A stretch of 64,000 nt of DNA from Bryobacterales bacterium (GCA_020847045.1 JADLCT010000024.1:1-64000), one strand, 5' to 3'. Counted from the first letter of the stretch, positions 8,314 through 20,674 are shown. Notes: generated by a model from the letters alone, not told the origin. Program-made: numbers and translations.

Positions 8314-9339
8314 ATGTCCCAACCATCGATTCCTCAGATTTCCCTTGTTGGCAGCGAGTCGCTACAGGGGACCGACCTGCGCGATCTGCTCCGCACGAGC
8401 ATTCTCGGCGCGCGTTTGAAGTTGCTGGGAGGCGCCGAGGAGGGCACGGCGATTTTGAGCGCCGGGGAGGATGAACCGGTTGTAATCGGGGCCATCGACG
8501 AAGCCGAGTTGAACGCCTCGCGGCTGGTGTTTCTGGCCGGGCCGGCCGAATTGAATCAGAAGGCGCTGTCACTGGTCAGGCAGGGGCCCGGCGCTCCGGT
8601 GCTGATCGATCTGACGCGGACACTGGAGGATCATCCAGCGGCCCGCCTGCGCGCACCCATGGCCGAAGCGGAGGGCACGCGTATCGCGGCGCCCATTCAT
8701 GTCATCGCGCATCCGGCGGCGATTCTGGTTGCCACGCTGCTGCACCGGTTGTCGTCGGCGGGCCAGATTCGCCGTTCCGTTATAACGGCGTTTGAGCCGG
8801 CGAGCGAGCGCGGCATGCAGGGCGTGCAGGAGCTTCAGGAACAGACGATCTCTCTGCTGGCCTTCAAACCCCTGCCCAAAGCCGTTTTCGACGAGCAACT
8901 GACCTTCAACATCCTGTCGCACTATGGCGAGGAGGCTCCGCACAGCCTCCAGGGCATTCAGGAGGGCATCGAGCGCCATCTGGCGACACTGCTGTCGGCC
9001 GCACCCTCGGTGCCGATGCCCAACCTCCGCCTGCTGCAACCGGCGGTGATGCACGGCCACACCGTCTCGATGTGGGTATTGTTTACTGGACGCCCTGATC
9101 TGAAGGCGCTGGAAGAGGCGCTCGCTTTGCCACCGTTCGATTACCGTGCCGCTGGCGTCACACAGCCCAACCCCGCGGGCATGGCCGCGCAAACCGGCAT
9201 CGCCGTGGGCGCGGTTGAGGTGGACCGCAACGAGGCGCGCGCCATCTGGCTGCACGCCGCCGCCGACAATTTCCGGCTTGTTTCGCAAAATGCGATGTCG
9301 GCCGCCACGGGAGTTTTTCTGGAGGGCTCGCCGTCGTGA
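8314..9339 (+). CDS. Aspartate-semialdehyde dehydrogenase-like protein lacking the catalytic Cys
   Basis: Overall ASADH layout (ISLVGSESLQG, IHVIAHPAAILVATLLHRL, RRSVITAFEPASERGMQGVQEL, PAVMHGHTVSMWV), but the NPNCST position reads HPAAIL. Confidence 0.75.
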   Translation: MSQPSIPQISLVGSESLQGTDLRDLLRTSILGARLKLLGGAEEGTAILSAGEDEPVVIGAIDEAELNASRLVFLAGPAELNQKALSLVRQGPGAPVLIDLTRTLEDHPAARLRAPMAEAEGTRIAAPIHVIAHPAAILVATLLHRLSSAGQIRRSVITAFEPASERGMQGVQELQEQTISLLAFKPLPKAVFDEQLTFNILSHYGEEAPHSLQGIQEGIERHLATLLSAAPSVPMPNLRLLQPAVMHGHTVSMWVLFTGRPDLKALEEALALPPFDYRAAGVTQPNPAGMAAQTGIAVGAVEVDRNEARAIWLHAAADNFRLVSQNAMSAATGVFLEGSPS

Positions 9340-9863
9340 TGCGCCGTCATTGGGCGGGCGCGGCCATGGCTGCCAGCCTTGCCGGCCTGACGGGATGCGG
9401 CTATCACATTGCCGGGAAAAGCGACCTCCTGCCGAAGGAGATTCACACCATCGCCATTCCGGCCTTTGGGAACCTCACCACGCGCGTTCAGTTCAGCGAC
9501 TCCCTGCCCTCGGCGCTCACCCGTGAATTCCTGCGCCGCACGCGTTACCGCGTCGTGGCCGACCCCAACGAGGCCGACGCCATTTTGAGCGGGGCCATCA
9601 CGCAGTACAACAGCTACCCCATTCTGATCGACCAGGCCACGGGACGCCCTTCGGCCGTGCAGGTGATCGCCGTGATGCAGGTGCGCCTCACCGAACGGAC
9701 CAGCGGGAAGGTTCTGTTCGAGCGTCCGGCGTTTGAGGCGCGCCAGAGGTATGAGATCAGCCTCGATCAGCTTGCCTATTTCGAGGAGTCCGGACAGGCC
9801 ATCGAGCGGCTCTCGCTGGAAACGGCGCGCACGCTGGTGGCGGCGGTGCTGGAGAACTTCTAG
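9336..9863 (+). CDS. lptE: LPS-assembly lipoprotein LptE
   Basis: Lipobox LTGCGYHIAGKSDLLPKEIHTIAIPAFGNLTTRVQ typical of LptE. Confidence 0.85.
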   Translation: MMRRHWAGAAMAASLAGLTGCGYHIAGKSDLLPKEIHTIAIPAFGNLTTRVQFSDSLPSALTREFLRRTRYRVVADPNEADAILSGAITQYNSYPILIDQATGRPSAVQVIAVMQVRLTERTSGKVLFERPAFEARQRYEISLDQLAYFEESGQAIERLSLETARTLVAAVLENF

Positions 9864-9865
9864 TC

Positions 9866-10960
9866 GTGGCATTCACGAGCGACAGCTTCATTGCCCATCT
9901 TGGCCGGCAGCCCGCCGCGGCCGCCTATTTCTTTCTGGGACCTGAAATGTACGGCCGGGATGCCTGCCGCCGCGCGCTGGTGGACAAGTTTCTCGGCGCG
10001 GAGGCCAGCGAGGACGCCTTTACGCGGCACAGTCTGGATGAGCTCACCATGGCCGAGGTGCTGGACGATGCCCGCGCCATGTCGCTGTTCGCGCCGCAGC
10101 GTGTGATCTGGGTGACGCGCGCGGAGGGGGCATTGCCACGAGGGCGCGCCGCCGCGGCAGCCGAAGAAGAGACGGACGAGGAGTCCTCGAAGGCTTCCGG
10201 CGACGGCCCGGCGCAACTGGCCGCTTACATGAAAGACCCGTCTCCGGGCGTGGTGCTTGTGTTCGATTCGAGCCGCTATGAGTTCGACGGCGAGGACAAG
10301 GCGCGCGTGGAAAGGCTCAGGAAATATTTCGCCGCCGTGCCGCAGGTGGTGGAGTTTCCCCGCATGGACGAGACGCGCGTGCGGAAGCTGACGGCTGAGC
10401 TGGCCAAGAAGGCTGGCATCGAACTGGGCGCCGGCGAAGTGGACCTGCTGGTGGAAGCCACGGCCGGTTCGGCGCAGAGGATTGAGACCGAGATCGAGAA
10501 GCTGCGCAACTATGCCGCCACGCTCCCGTCGCCACGGCTGGCCGTGGCAGATCTGGAGCGGCTGGTGCCGCAGGCGCGCTCCACCACCATCTTCGCGCTG
10601 GTGAACGCCCTGGGGCGCAAGGACCGTTCGCGGGCGCTCGACTTGCTCGATACGCTGCTGGGAGAGGGCGAGTATCTGCCGCTGGCGCTGGGGTTTTTGG
10701 CGACGCAATTCCGGCAGGCGCTGGTGGCGCGTGAAGCCGGGTTGCGGGGCGCCTCACAGGTGCAGAGCCATTTTCAACGGATGGGCACGCCGATGTGGCC
10801 GTCACGCGCCGAGCAGGTGTGGCAATCGGCGTCGGCGTTCAGTCCGGGGCAGTTGCGGGAAGGCTTGCAACGCATTGCGGCCACGGATCGCGCCTTGAGA
10901 GACACGAGGCCTGACGACCGTGTTGTGCTGGAAGAGTTCGTCCTGGGGTTGACGAAGTAG
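9866..10960 (+). CDS. holA: DNA polymerase III subunit delta
   Basis: YFFLGPEMYGRDACRRALVDKFL, ARAMSLFAPQRVIWV, and HolA C-terminal layout. Confidence 0.85.
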   Translation: MAFTSDSFIAHLGRQPAAAAYFFLGPEMYGRDACRRALVDKFLGAEASEDAFTRHSLDELTMAEVLDDARAMSLFAPQRVIWVTRAEGALPRGRAAAAAEEETDEESSKASGDGPAQLAAYMKDPSPGVVLVFDSSRYEFDGEDKARVERLRKYFAAVPQVVEFPRMDETRVRKLTAELAKKAGIELGAGEVDLLVEATAGSAQRIETEIEKLRNYAATLPSPRLAVADLERLVPQARSTTIFALVNALGRKDRSRALDLLDTLLGEGEYLPLALGFLATQFRQALVAREAGLRGASQVQSHFQRMGTPMWPSRAEQVWQSASAFSPGQLREGLQRIAATDRALRDTRPDDRVVLEEFVLGLTK

Positions 10961-10971
10961 GAAAACAACCG

Positions 10972-10991
10972 GGGCGGCCGGGATGCCGCCC
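10972..10991 (-). terminator. Candidate rho-independent terminator for rpsT
   Basis: GGGCGGC-CGGGAT-GCCGCCC hairpin between convergent holA and rpsT; on the minus strand followed by CGGTTGTTTTCC. Confidence 0.5.
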
Positions 10992-11010
10992 GCGCGGGAA
11001 TCCGGCGCCC

Positions 11011-11283
11011 TTAGGCGGCCACTTGCAGCTTCTTCAAGCGGGTGTGCATGCGGCTCTTATACCGCGACGCGGTGTTTACTTTGATGACGCCCCACTTGGC
11101 GGCGCGATCCACCAGAGAAAACGTCTTCGGCAGAAGAGCCTCGGCGGCCTTCACGTCCTTGCCGTCCATTGCGCGGCGCATGGCCCGGATCTGATTCCGG
11201 AGGCGCGTGCGGCGCTGCTGGTTTACCGCGGTGCGGCGTTCGATCTTACGAGTGTTCTCAATTGCGGAAAAGTGATTAGCCAT
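11011..11283 (-). CDS. rpsT: 30S ribosomal protein S20
   Basis: [38 protein letters not shown]...[24 protein letters not shown]. Confidence 0.97.
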   Translation of the reverse strand: MANHFSAIENTRKIERRTAVNQQRRTRLRNQIRAMRRAMDGKDVKAAEALLPKTFSLVDRAAKWGVIKVNTASRYKSRMHTRLKKLQVAA

Positions 11284-11417
11284 ACGACGACTGTCCGGAC
11301 TCTGCGGACAGAGCCTCTAGCCATCCTAGCATGGAACCGGGAGCGGCGCACGCGGGTGGCGGCGGAGAAATTTTCGCCCCGGCGGCCAACCGTTTCTGAA
11401 CTACCCCGTCTCATCGT

Positions 11418-11459
11418 ACGAAGATATTCGTTGACAATACGAAATCCTTCGTATTAATC
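11418..11459 (+). promoter_or_regulatory. Candidate promoter with two dyads upstream of the BlaI-like gene
   Basis: TTGACA (11431-11436), 17 nt, TTAATC (11454-11459). Dyads ACGAA-N4-TTCGT (11418-11431) and ATACGAA-ATCC-TTCGTAT (11437-11454), centres 21 bp apart. Confidence 0.7.
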
Positions 11460-11470
11460 TGGAGCCCGAC

Positions 11471-11866
11471 ATGCCCGCACACCCTATAACACCCCGCCCC
11501 ACCGACGCGGAACTGGAGATTCTGAGCGTACTTTGGCGCTTGGGATCCTCGACGGTCCGCGAGGTTCACGACGTCCTTTCCAAGGAGCGCGCGATTCAAT
11601 ACACGACGACGCTGAAACTGATGCAGATCATGGCGGAAAAGGGTCTGCTCGAACGGGACGAGAGCGCGCGTTCGCACGTCTATTCGGCGCGGCAGCCGCG
11701 GGAGCGGACCCAATCGCAACTGGCCGGCCATCTGCTGGAGCGCGCCTTTGGCGGCTCGGCCCGCAATTTGCTGATGGGGGCGCTTTCGGCGAAGAAGGCC
11801 TCGCGTGAGGAGTTGGCCGAGCTTCGGAAGCTGCTTGACGAGTACGAAACGGGGAGGAAGTCATGA
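11471..11866 (+). CDS. BlaI/MecI/CopY family transcriptional repressor
   Basis: LTPTDAELEIL-like start (PRPTDAELEILSVLWRLGSSTVREVHDVLSKERAIQYTTTLKLMQIMAEKGLLERDES). Confidence 0.94.
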   Translation: MPAHPITPRPTDAELEILSVLWRLGSSTVREVHDVLSKERAIQYTTTLKLMQIMAEKGLLERDESARSHVYSARQPRERTQSQLAGHLLERAFGGSARNLLMGALSAKKASREELAELRKLLDEYETGRKS

Positions 11867-13773
11867 TCACCGCCTTCACAACGTTCCTGCTGGAGATGAG
11901 CCGCCAGGTGGACACGCTCGGCAACACTCTGCTGCATTTCTTATGGGAGGGCGCGTTGGTGGGGGCCCTGGCCGCGGGGCTGCTGCACAGGCTGCGCCGC
12001 TCGCCGGCGCGCATCCGGTACACGGTCGCCTGCCTGTGCCTGATGGCCATGGCGGCCGCACCCGTGGTGACCTACTTCTGGCTGCGGATGACGCCCGTGG
12101 CGGCTCCGCTGGCACTGATCGCGGAGGTAGACACCACGCCGCAGTCTGCCACGGGCGCTTTCGTGGCGCCGTCCGGTTGGATGCCGATGCTGGTAACCGC
12201 CTGGAGCCTGGGTGCGGCGCTTCTGCTGGTACGGCTGCTGGCAGGCTGGACGCTCACCTTCCGCCTTCGCCGGCCCACATCGGTCCACACGCCGCCGCAA
12301 TGGCTTGGGCATGTGGAACGGCTGCGCGTGCTGCTCCGCGTGGGCCGCCGTGTGGGCCTCGTGTTCACGGAACGTGTGGACGCCCCCGCGGTGACGGGCT
12401 GGCTGCGTCCTGTGATTGTCATGCCGCTTCACATGCTGGGACTCACGCCGGAGCAGGCCGAAGTACTGTTGGCGCATGAGCTGGCGCATGTACGCCGCCA
12501 CGACGCGCTGGTGAACCTGTTGCAACGCGTGGTGGAGGCCGTCCTCTTCTACCATCCCGCCGTTTGGTGGCTCTCCTCGCGCATACGCTCGGAGCGCGAG
12601 CACTGCTGCGACGACATCGCCATCGCGCAGTGCGGCGACCCGCTGCTGTACGCGCGGACTCTGGTTGCCTTGGAGGAGTCCCGCGCCGCGCTTCCCTCAC
12701 TGGCGCTGGCGGCGAATGGAGGTAATCTGCCGGGCCGCATCCGGCGCATCCTGGGTCTGCGAGAAGAGGCCAGCGATCCGTGGACGCCCGTGGCGGTGAC
12801 GGTTCTCACCCTGGGATTGCTGACTCTGCAAAGCCCGTATTCGCAAGCCGTCCTTGCCAGCCGTATGGAGCCGGCTTGGGACATGGCGGCGCCCGTGGGA
12901 AGCTGGACCGCGCACCGGTTGGACACGCTGATGAGCCTGAACGAGGAGTCCATCCGCGCTCCGCGGCGGGTTCGCGCCAGCGCCGCGCCGATGCAAGTGG
13001 AGCCGGTCGCCATGAAGGTCTCAGCCCTGCTCGACGTTGACGCTGAGGACAGCCTGGCGGCCACGCCGCCCGTGCCGCCCATTCCGCCCGTGCCTCCTAC
13101 CGCGCCGGTGGCGGCACCGCAGGCCGTACCCGTCCCGCCCGCCCCTCCTGCCCCCTCCGCGCCCCCTGCGCCGCCCGCCCCTCCAGCCCCTCCGGCCGGG
13201 CGTGATCGCTCCTGGAACTGGAGCTGGTCGCGGGCGGGAGAAGGCCGCATTGAGATGTCGCACGATGCCATCCGCTTTATCGACGAGGGGAAGCACTACG
13301 TCATCCGCGATCCGGAGCTGATCCAGAGGGCCCGCTCGATGTTCGAAGGGGTGCGGCAGTTGAGCCAGGAACAGCGGGAGATCGGACGCAAGCTGCGTGA
13401 AACCGCGCGCGCTGAGGCTCAGATCAGCCGCAACCGGCACCGTGTGGCGGGCGACGAGATGCGCCGGGCCATGCAGAGCCTGCAAGGCCAGATTCATGCG
13501 GCGGCCCAGCGCCAGGACGCGGCCCGGATTGAACAACTGGCCAAGGAGATGGCGGAAAAGGCGCGCGAGATCGAGAGCCGGCTGAAACCACTCACCGGAG
13601 ACCTGGAGCAGAAAATGCGTGAGATGGAGACGAAGATGAAGGCCCTGGGCGACGAGATGAGACAACGGGGCGAACGCGTGGAGAACATGGATAAAGATGC
13701 GCGAAAGCAGTTAAAGGAGCTGTTGCAGGACGCGATCAAGAGCGGCAAGGCGCAACCCGAGTCGTCACTCTGA
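11863..13773 (+). CDS. M56 (BlaR1-type) membrane metalloprotease with Pro-rich linker and coiled-coil C-terminus
   Basis: LLAHELAHVRRHDALVNLLQ and REHCCDD Zn motifs; ATGA overlap with the BlaI-like gene. Confidence 0.92.
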   Translation: MITAFTTFLLEMSRQVDTLGNTLLHFLWEGALVGALAAGLLHRLRRSPARIRYTVACLCLMAMAAAPVVTYFWLRMTPVAAPLALIAEVDTTPQSATGAFVAPSGWMPMLVTAWSLGAALLLVRLLAGWTLTFRLRRPTSVHTPPQWLGHVERLRVLLRVGRRVGLVFTERVDAPAVTGWLRPVIVMPLHMLGLTPEQAEVLLAHELAHVRRHDALVNLLQRVVEAVLFYHPAVWWLSSRIRSEREHCCDDIAIAQCGDPLLYARTLVALEESRAALPSLALAANGGNLPGRIRRILGLREEASDPWTPVAVTVLTLGLLTLQSPYSQAVLASRMEPAWDMAAPVGSWTAHRLDTLMSLNEESIRAPRRVRASAAPMQVEPVAMKVSALLDVDAEDSLAATPPVPPIPPVPPTAPVAAPQAVPVPPAPPAPSAPPAPPAPPAPPAGRDRSWNWSWSRAGEGRIEMSHDAIRFIDEGKHYVIRDPELIQRARSMFEGVRQLSQEQREIGRKLRETARAEAQISRNRHRVAGDEMRRAMQSLQGQIHAAAQRQDAARIEQLAKEMAEKAREIESRLKPLTGDLEQKMREMETKMKALGDEMRQRGERVENMDKDARKQLKELLQDAIKSGKAQPESSL

Positions 13774-14053
13774 ACCCGTCCGGATCGCTTCCTGGACCGG
13801 CCCTTTCGCCCCGGCGGTTGCCACCCGGCCGCCGGGTTTCGCACTTGAGGGCCACCATTCGACCGCTCCCTTCGCGACGCCACCGCCCGCTGTAACTCGT
13901 TTGACGGCACACGGAGCCTCAATTACACTTGGTAAGGTAGGAATCCCTCCCGGTTCACCCCCATTGAACGCCAGAACGGAGTTTTGTGAGAGGGCGGCAC
14001 AACGCCTGGAGTTTCCTGGCTAGAATCCTGAGCAACGAGGAGGACGCAAGACA

Positions 14054-15223
14054 TTGTCAGACGGCATGCGTCACATTTTCACCTCTGAATCGGTCACCGA
14101 AGGGCACCCCGACAAGATCGCCGACCAAATTTCCGATGCGGTCCTGGATGCTGCGCTGAAAGGTGACCCCACCAGCCGCGTCGCTTGCGAAGTGCTGGTT
14201 ACCACCGGCATGGCGCTGGTGGCCGGAGAAATCACCACCAAGACCTACGTCGACGTGCCAAAACTGGTGCGCGAAGTGATCGATCACATTGGCTACAACG
14301 ATGCCACCTACGGCTTCGACAGCAAGACCTGCGCCGTGATCAACACGATTCAGACGCAGTCGCCCGATATCGCCATGGGCGTGGACACGGGCGGGGCCGG
14401 CGATCAGGGCCTGATGTTCGGCTACGCCTGTAATGAAACCGCCGAGCTGATGCCGCTGCCGATCATGCTTGCCCACAAGCTGGTGCGGCAGTTGAGCGAC
14501 GTCCGCCGGGCCAACAAGCTGAACTTCCTCCGTCCCGACGGCAAGTCGCAGGTTTCCGTGGAGTATGTGGATGGCAAGCCGGCGCGTCTGGACGCCGTCG
14601 TCATCTCCACGCAGCATCACGACACCGTCTCCACCGAAGAGCTGCGCGCTCAGGTGAAGAAGCACATCATCGACCCGATCGTACCCTCGAAGATGGTCGA
14701 TTCGAACACCAAGTTCCACATCAACCCGACCGGGCGGTTCGTTATTGGCGGTCCGCACGGCGATACGGGGCTGACCGGGCGTAAGATCATCGTCGACACC
14801 TACGGCGGCATGGGCCGTCACGGCGGCGGTGCGTTTTCCGGCAAAGATCCGACGAAGGTGGACCGCTCGGCCTGCTACATGGCGCGCTACGTGGCGAAGA
14901 ATATCGTGGCCGCTGGATTGGCTGACCGGTGCGAGGTGCAGTTGGCCTACGCCATCGGCGTGGCCGAGCCGGTGAGCGTCCGCGTGGACACCTTCGGCAC
15001 GGGCAAGCTTCCCGAGGAGCGTCTGGTGGCTGTGGTGCGCGAGGTCTTCCCGCTGACGCCCAAGGGAATGATCGAGCATCTGAATCTGCGCCGTCCGATC
15101 TACCGCGACACGGCCGCGTTCGGCCATTTCGGCCGGACCGAGAGCACGTTCACATGGGAAAACACTGCCAAAGCTGAGGAGCTGCGCACCGCCGCCAGCG
15201 CCACGGCTTCGGCCCGCGGCTAG
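14054..15223 (+). CDS. metK: S-adenosylmethionine synthetase
   Basis: [58 protein letters not shown] start behind GAGGAGG. Confidence 0.98.
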   Translation: MSDGMRHIFTSESVTEGHPDKIADQISDAVLDAALKGDPTSRVACEVLVTTGMALVAGEITTKTYVDVPKLVREVIDHIGYNDATYGFDSKTCAVINTIQTQSPDIAMGVDTGGAGDQGLMFGYACNETAELMPLPIMLAHKLVRQLSDVRRANKLNFLRPDGKSQVSVEYVDGKPARLDAVVISTQHHDTVSTEELRAQVKKHIIDPIVPSKMVDSNTKFHINPTGRFVIGGPHGDTGLTGRKIIVDTYGGMGRHGGGAFSGKDPTKVDRSACYMARYVAKNIVAAGLADRCEVQLAYAIGVAEPVSVRVDTFGTGKLPEERLVAVVREVFPLTPKGMIEHLNLRRPIYRDTAAFGHFGRTESTFTWENTAKAEELRTAASATASARG

Positions 15224-15295
15224 GCTTCGCGAGCGGGCCTCGCGGATAAAATAGAAGGCGGCTCAGCGCCGCCGGAGCAAGAACCACACACTGGA

Positions 15296-15322
15296 ACGGC
15301 CGGGGCCCCGAGCGGGCTCCGG
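15296..15322 (+). terminator. Strong GC hairpin upstream of tig (terminator/attenuator candidate)
   Basis: GGCCGGGGCCC-CGAGC-GGGCTCCGGCC (11 pairs, one G.U), then CTTTCCC. Confidence 0.5.
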
Positions 15323-15351
15323 CCCTTTCCCACGTTTAGGAAGGCACTCAC

Positions 15352-16647
15352 TTGAGCGACACAGAAGGCGTCAAGCGCACAACGGAAATTACAATTCCTC
15401 TCGAAGAGGTGCAGGCGGCCACCGAAAAGGTGGTGAATTCGCTGCAGCAGAGAGTTCGTCTCCAGGGTTTCCGCCCGGGTAAGGCGCCGCTGTCCATCAT
15501 CCGCTCCCGGTTCCGCGAAGACATCCGCCAGGAGGTTGTGGAGCAACTGGTTCCCAAGGCTTTTCGCGCGCGGGCCGATCAAGAGGACTGGAAGGTGGTG
15601 GGCAACCCGAACATTACGGACATCCACTTTCACGACAACGAACCCATCCGCTTCCAGGCCGAATTCGAGGTGATGCCGGAATTCGAACTCGGCGAGTACC
15701 GTGGCCTGCAGGTGCCCTACGATGAGCCGGAGGTAACCGTTGAGGATATTGACAAGCGGCTGGAGTCCATTCGCGAGCAGAAGGCCGACTATGTGAACAT
15801 CGATCCGCGGCCAGTGGCGGACGGTGACTATGCCGTGGTGAGCCTGAAGAGCGTTTCGGGCGTGGAGGGGGAACCCATCGAGCAGCCCGAAATCATGCTG
15901 CATGTCGGCGGCGAGGAGACCATTCCCGCCTACACGGAAGCCCTGCGCGGCATGGCGCCCGACGGCGAGGCCGATGTCGAAGTGACCTACCCCGAAGACT
16001 ATGGCGCGGAGCGCTTGTCGGGCAAGACCGTGAAGTTCCACATGGCTTTGAAGGGTCTGCGGAAGAAGGAGCTGCCGGAGTTGAACGACGACTTCGCGCA
16101 GGACATCGGCGACTTCAAGACGGTGGACGAGCTAAAGGAGGAGATTCGCAAGACGATCCTCCGCGAGCGTGAGACGCAGGCGCAAAATCAAGCCAAGAAC
16201 AACCTGGTGGATCAGCTTGTGGATGCGCACGAATTCCTCGTGCCGGACGCGTTTGTCGACCAGCAGATTCAGGCCAACGTCGAGTCGCGGTTGTACGAGC
16301 TGGCCGGCGCCGGCGTGGACGTGAAGAAGCTGAACCTGAAGTGGGAAGAGATTCGCGCTTCGCAGAAGGACCGCGCCACGCGCGAAGTGAAGGCGTCGCT
16401 GCTGCTCGAAAAAATTGCCGAACGGGAAGCCATCGAGGTCTTGAACGACGAGATCGACCGCGAGGTGCACACGGTGGCCCGCCGCGAACGGCAGCCCGCC
16501 GCCGCGATTCGCAAGCAGTTGGAGGAGAACGGCGCCCTGCGGCGCATCGCCCTGCAGATCCGCACCGGGAAGGTGTTGAACTTCCTGTTTGAACAGTCGA
16601 AGAAGGTGGCGGGCCAGGCGGCTTCAGCCGAGCCGTCCGCCGGCTGA
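15352..16647 (+). CDS. tig: Trigger factor
   Basis: EVQAATEKVVNSLQQRVRLQGFRPGKAPLSIIRSRF; TTG start behind AGGAAGG. Confidence 0.97.
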   Translation: MSDTEGVKRTTEITIPLEEVQAATEKVVNSLQQRVRLQGFRPGKAPLSIIRSRFREDIRQEVVEQLVPKAFRARADQEDWKVVGNPNITDIHFHDNEPIRFQAEFEVMPEFELGEYRGLQVPYDEPEVTVEDIDKRLESIREQKADYVNIDPRPVADGDYAVVSLKSVSGVEGEPIEQPEIMLHVGGEETIPAYTEALRGMAPDGEADVEVTYPEDYGAERLSGKTVKFHMALKGLRKKELPELNDDFAQDIGDFKTVDELKEEIRKTILRERETQAQNQAKNNLVDQLVDAHEFLVPDAFVDQQIQANVESRLYELAGAGVDVKKLNLKWEEIRASQKDRATREVKASLLLEKIAEREAIEVLNDEIDREVHTVARRERQPAAAIRKQLEENGALRRIALQIRTGKVLNFLFEQSKKVAGQAASAEPSAG

Positions 16648-16674
16648 CCCGGGCCGCCGCCGGTTTCTCCCGAA

Positions 16675-16703
16675 TTGCCCAACCGCCCGGTTCAGGTGAT
16701 AAT
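16675..16703 (+). promoter_or_regulatory. Candidate sigma70-type promoter for clpX
   Basis: TTGCCC-N17-GATAAT in the tig-clpX intergenic region. Confidence 0.45.
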
Positions 16704-16762
16704 GGAGGCAGCCGGCGGGATTGGCCGCACTGCATCGCCGTCCACGCCAGGGAGGTCACTGA

Positions 16763-18022
16763 TTGAAAAGGTCCGGCTCAGACGAAACGCTGCGTTGTTC
16801 GTTTTGCCATAAAAGCCAGGACGCGGTGGGCAAGCTGATCAGCTCGCCCAGCGACTATCCCCGCGCCTATATCTGTGACGAGTGCATCGCCGTGTGCAAC
16901 TCGATCCTGGAAGATGATCGCAACGAACCCGCCGCCGGTCTTCCGAACAAGCTCCCCAAGCCGCTGGAAATCAAGGAATACCTGGACCAGTATGTGATTG
17001 GCCAGGAGGTGACCAAGCGCAAGCTCGCTGTAGCCGTCTACAACCACTACAAGCGCATTCAGATGAACAAGCGCACGACGGCGGAGGTGGAGCTGGGCAA
17101 GAGCAATATCCTGCTGATCGGTCCCACGGGGACGGGCAAGACGCTGCTGGCGCAGACGCTGGCCAAGGTGCTCGACGTTCCGTTCGCCATTGCCGACGCC
17201 ACAACGCTCACCGAGGCGGGCTATGTCGGTGAGGATGTCGAAAACATCGTTCTTCGTCTGCTTCAGAACGCTGATTGGGACGTGCAGCGCTGCCAGCAGG
17301 GCATTATTTACATTGATGAAATCGACAAGATCGCCCGGAAGGACGAGAATCCGTCCATCACGCGCGATGTGTCGGGCGAAGGCGTCCAGCAGGCTCTGTT
17401 GAAGATTCTGGAAGGCACCATCGCCAACGTGCCTCCGCAGGGAGGCCGCAAGCACCCGCACCAGGAGTTCACGCCGGTCGATACGACGAACATTCTGTTC
17501 ATTTGCGGGGGGGCCTTCGTCGGACTGGATAAGGTGATTGGGAGGCGGGTTGGCAAGTCGCCGATCGGCTTCACGCATGACACGGAGGGCAAAGAGGTGA
17601 AGCGCGCCCGCCGGGAAAGCGAGATGTTCGCCGAGATCCAGCCGGTGGATCTGATCAAGTTCGGTTTCATACCGGAGTTCATCGGGCGTCTGCCGGTGGT
17701 GGGCACCCTGGATGAGCTGGACCGCGACGCCCTGGTGCAAATTCTCACCAAGCCGAAGAACGCCATCAGCCGCCAGTACCAGCGCCTGTTTGAGTTTGAG
17801 AATGTTAGACTGAGATTTACCGACGATGCGTTGGAAGCCATTGCGGCGCTTGCGATGGACCGCAAACTGGGGGCGCGCGGCCTGCGCATGATTCTGGAAG
17901 ATCTCATGCTGGATCTGATGTACTATCTGCCGTCATATAAGAAGGTGCGTGAATTTGTAGTCACCAAAGAGATGGTTATGACGCAGAAGATCAACCTCAC
18001 GCTTCTCGAAAAGGCCGGCTAA
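16763..18022 (+). CDS. clpX: ATP-dependent Clp protease ATP-binding subunit ClpX
   Basis: CSFCHKSQ...CDEC zinc finger, [15 protein letters not shown] Walker [12 protein letters not shown] Walker B; TTG start. Confidence 0.98.
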   Translation: MKRSGSDETLRCSFCHKSQDAVGKLISSPSDYPRAYICDECIAVCNSILEDDRNEPAAGLPNKLPKPLEIKEYLDQYVIGQEVTKRKLAVAVYNHYKRIQMNKRTTAEVELGKSNILLIGPTGTGKTLLAQTLAKVLDVPFAIADATTLTEAGYVGEDVENIVLRLLQNADWDVQRCQQGIIYIDEIDKIARKDENPSITRDVSGEGVQQALLKILEGTIANVPPQGGRKHPHQEFTPVDTTNILFICGGAFVGLDKVIGRRVGKSPIGFTHDTEGKEVKRARRESEMFAEIQPVDLIKFGFIPEFIGRLPVVGTLDELDRDALVQILTKPKNAISRQYQRLFEFENVRLRFTDDALEAIAALAMDRKLGARGLRMILEDLMLDLMYYLPSYKKVREFVVTKEMVMTQKINLTLLEKAG

Positions 18023-18137
18023 GTCCTGGCCGCGTGCAACTGGGCGCCCGAGTGAGGCATCCAACCGAGTACCGGATGGAAAAAGGGCCTACGCCGCTTC
18101 TCATCCCACCCCGAATTTCTTATTCTCTAAGCACACC

Positions 18138-20549
<2,412 letters not shown>

Positions 20550-20560
20550 GTTCGGCATAC

Positions 20561-20590
20561 CCGGGACCGCACTGCCTGGCGTGGTCCCGG
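20561..20590 (+). terminator. Hairpin downstream of lon (possible terminator)
   Basis: CCGGGACCGC-ACTGCCTGGC-GTGGTCCCGG, 10 pairs with one G.U; no strong T-tract. Confidence 0.4.
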
Positions 20591-20674
20591 CTCATCTCAC
20601 CAGTAAGGAGGCACGGTCGATCGCTCCCCTGCCGGAGACGAACCGGAAACGGGCGGTGTACCGGCAAGCGGAAG

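Noticed and set aside
13066-13200. Pro-rich DNA stretch as a possible minisatellite
   Set aside because: Units are irregular and in frame with the M56 protein; better explained as a PPxP linker.
13774-14053. SAM riboswitch upstream of metK
   Set aside because: No recognisable SAM-I/II/IV core or complete expression platform could be identified by eye in this 280-bp leader.
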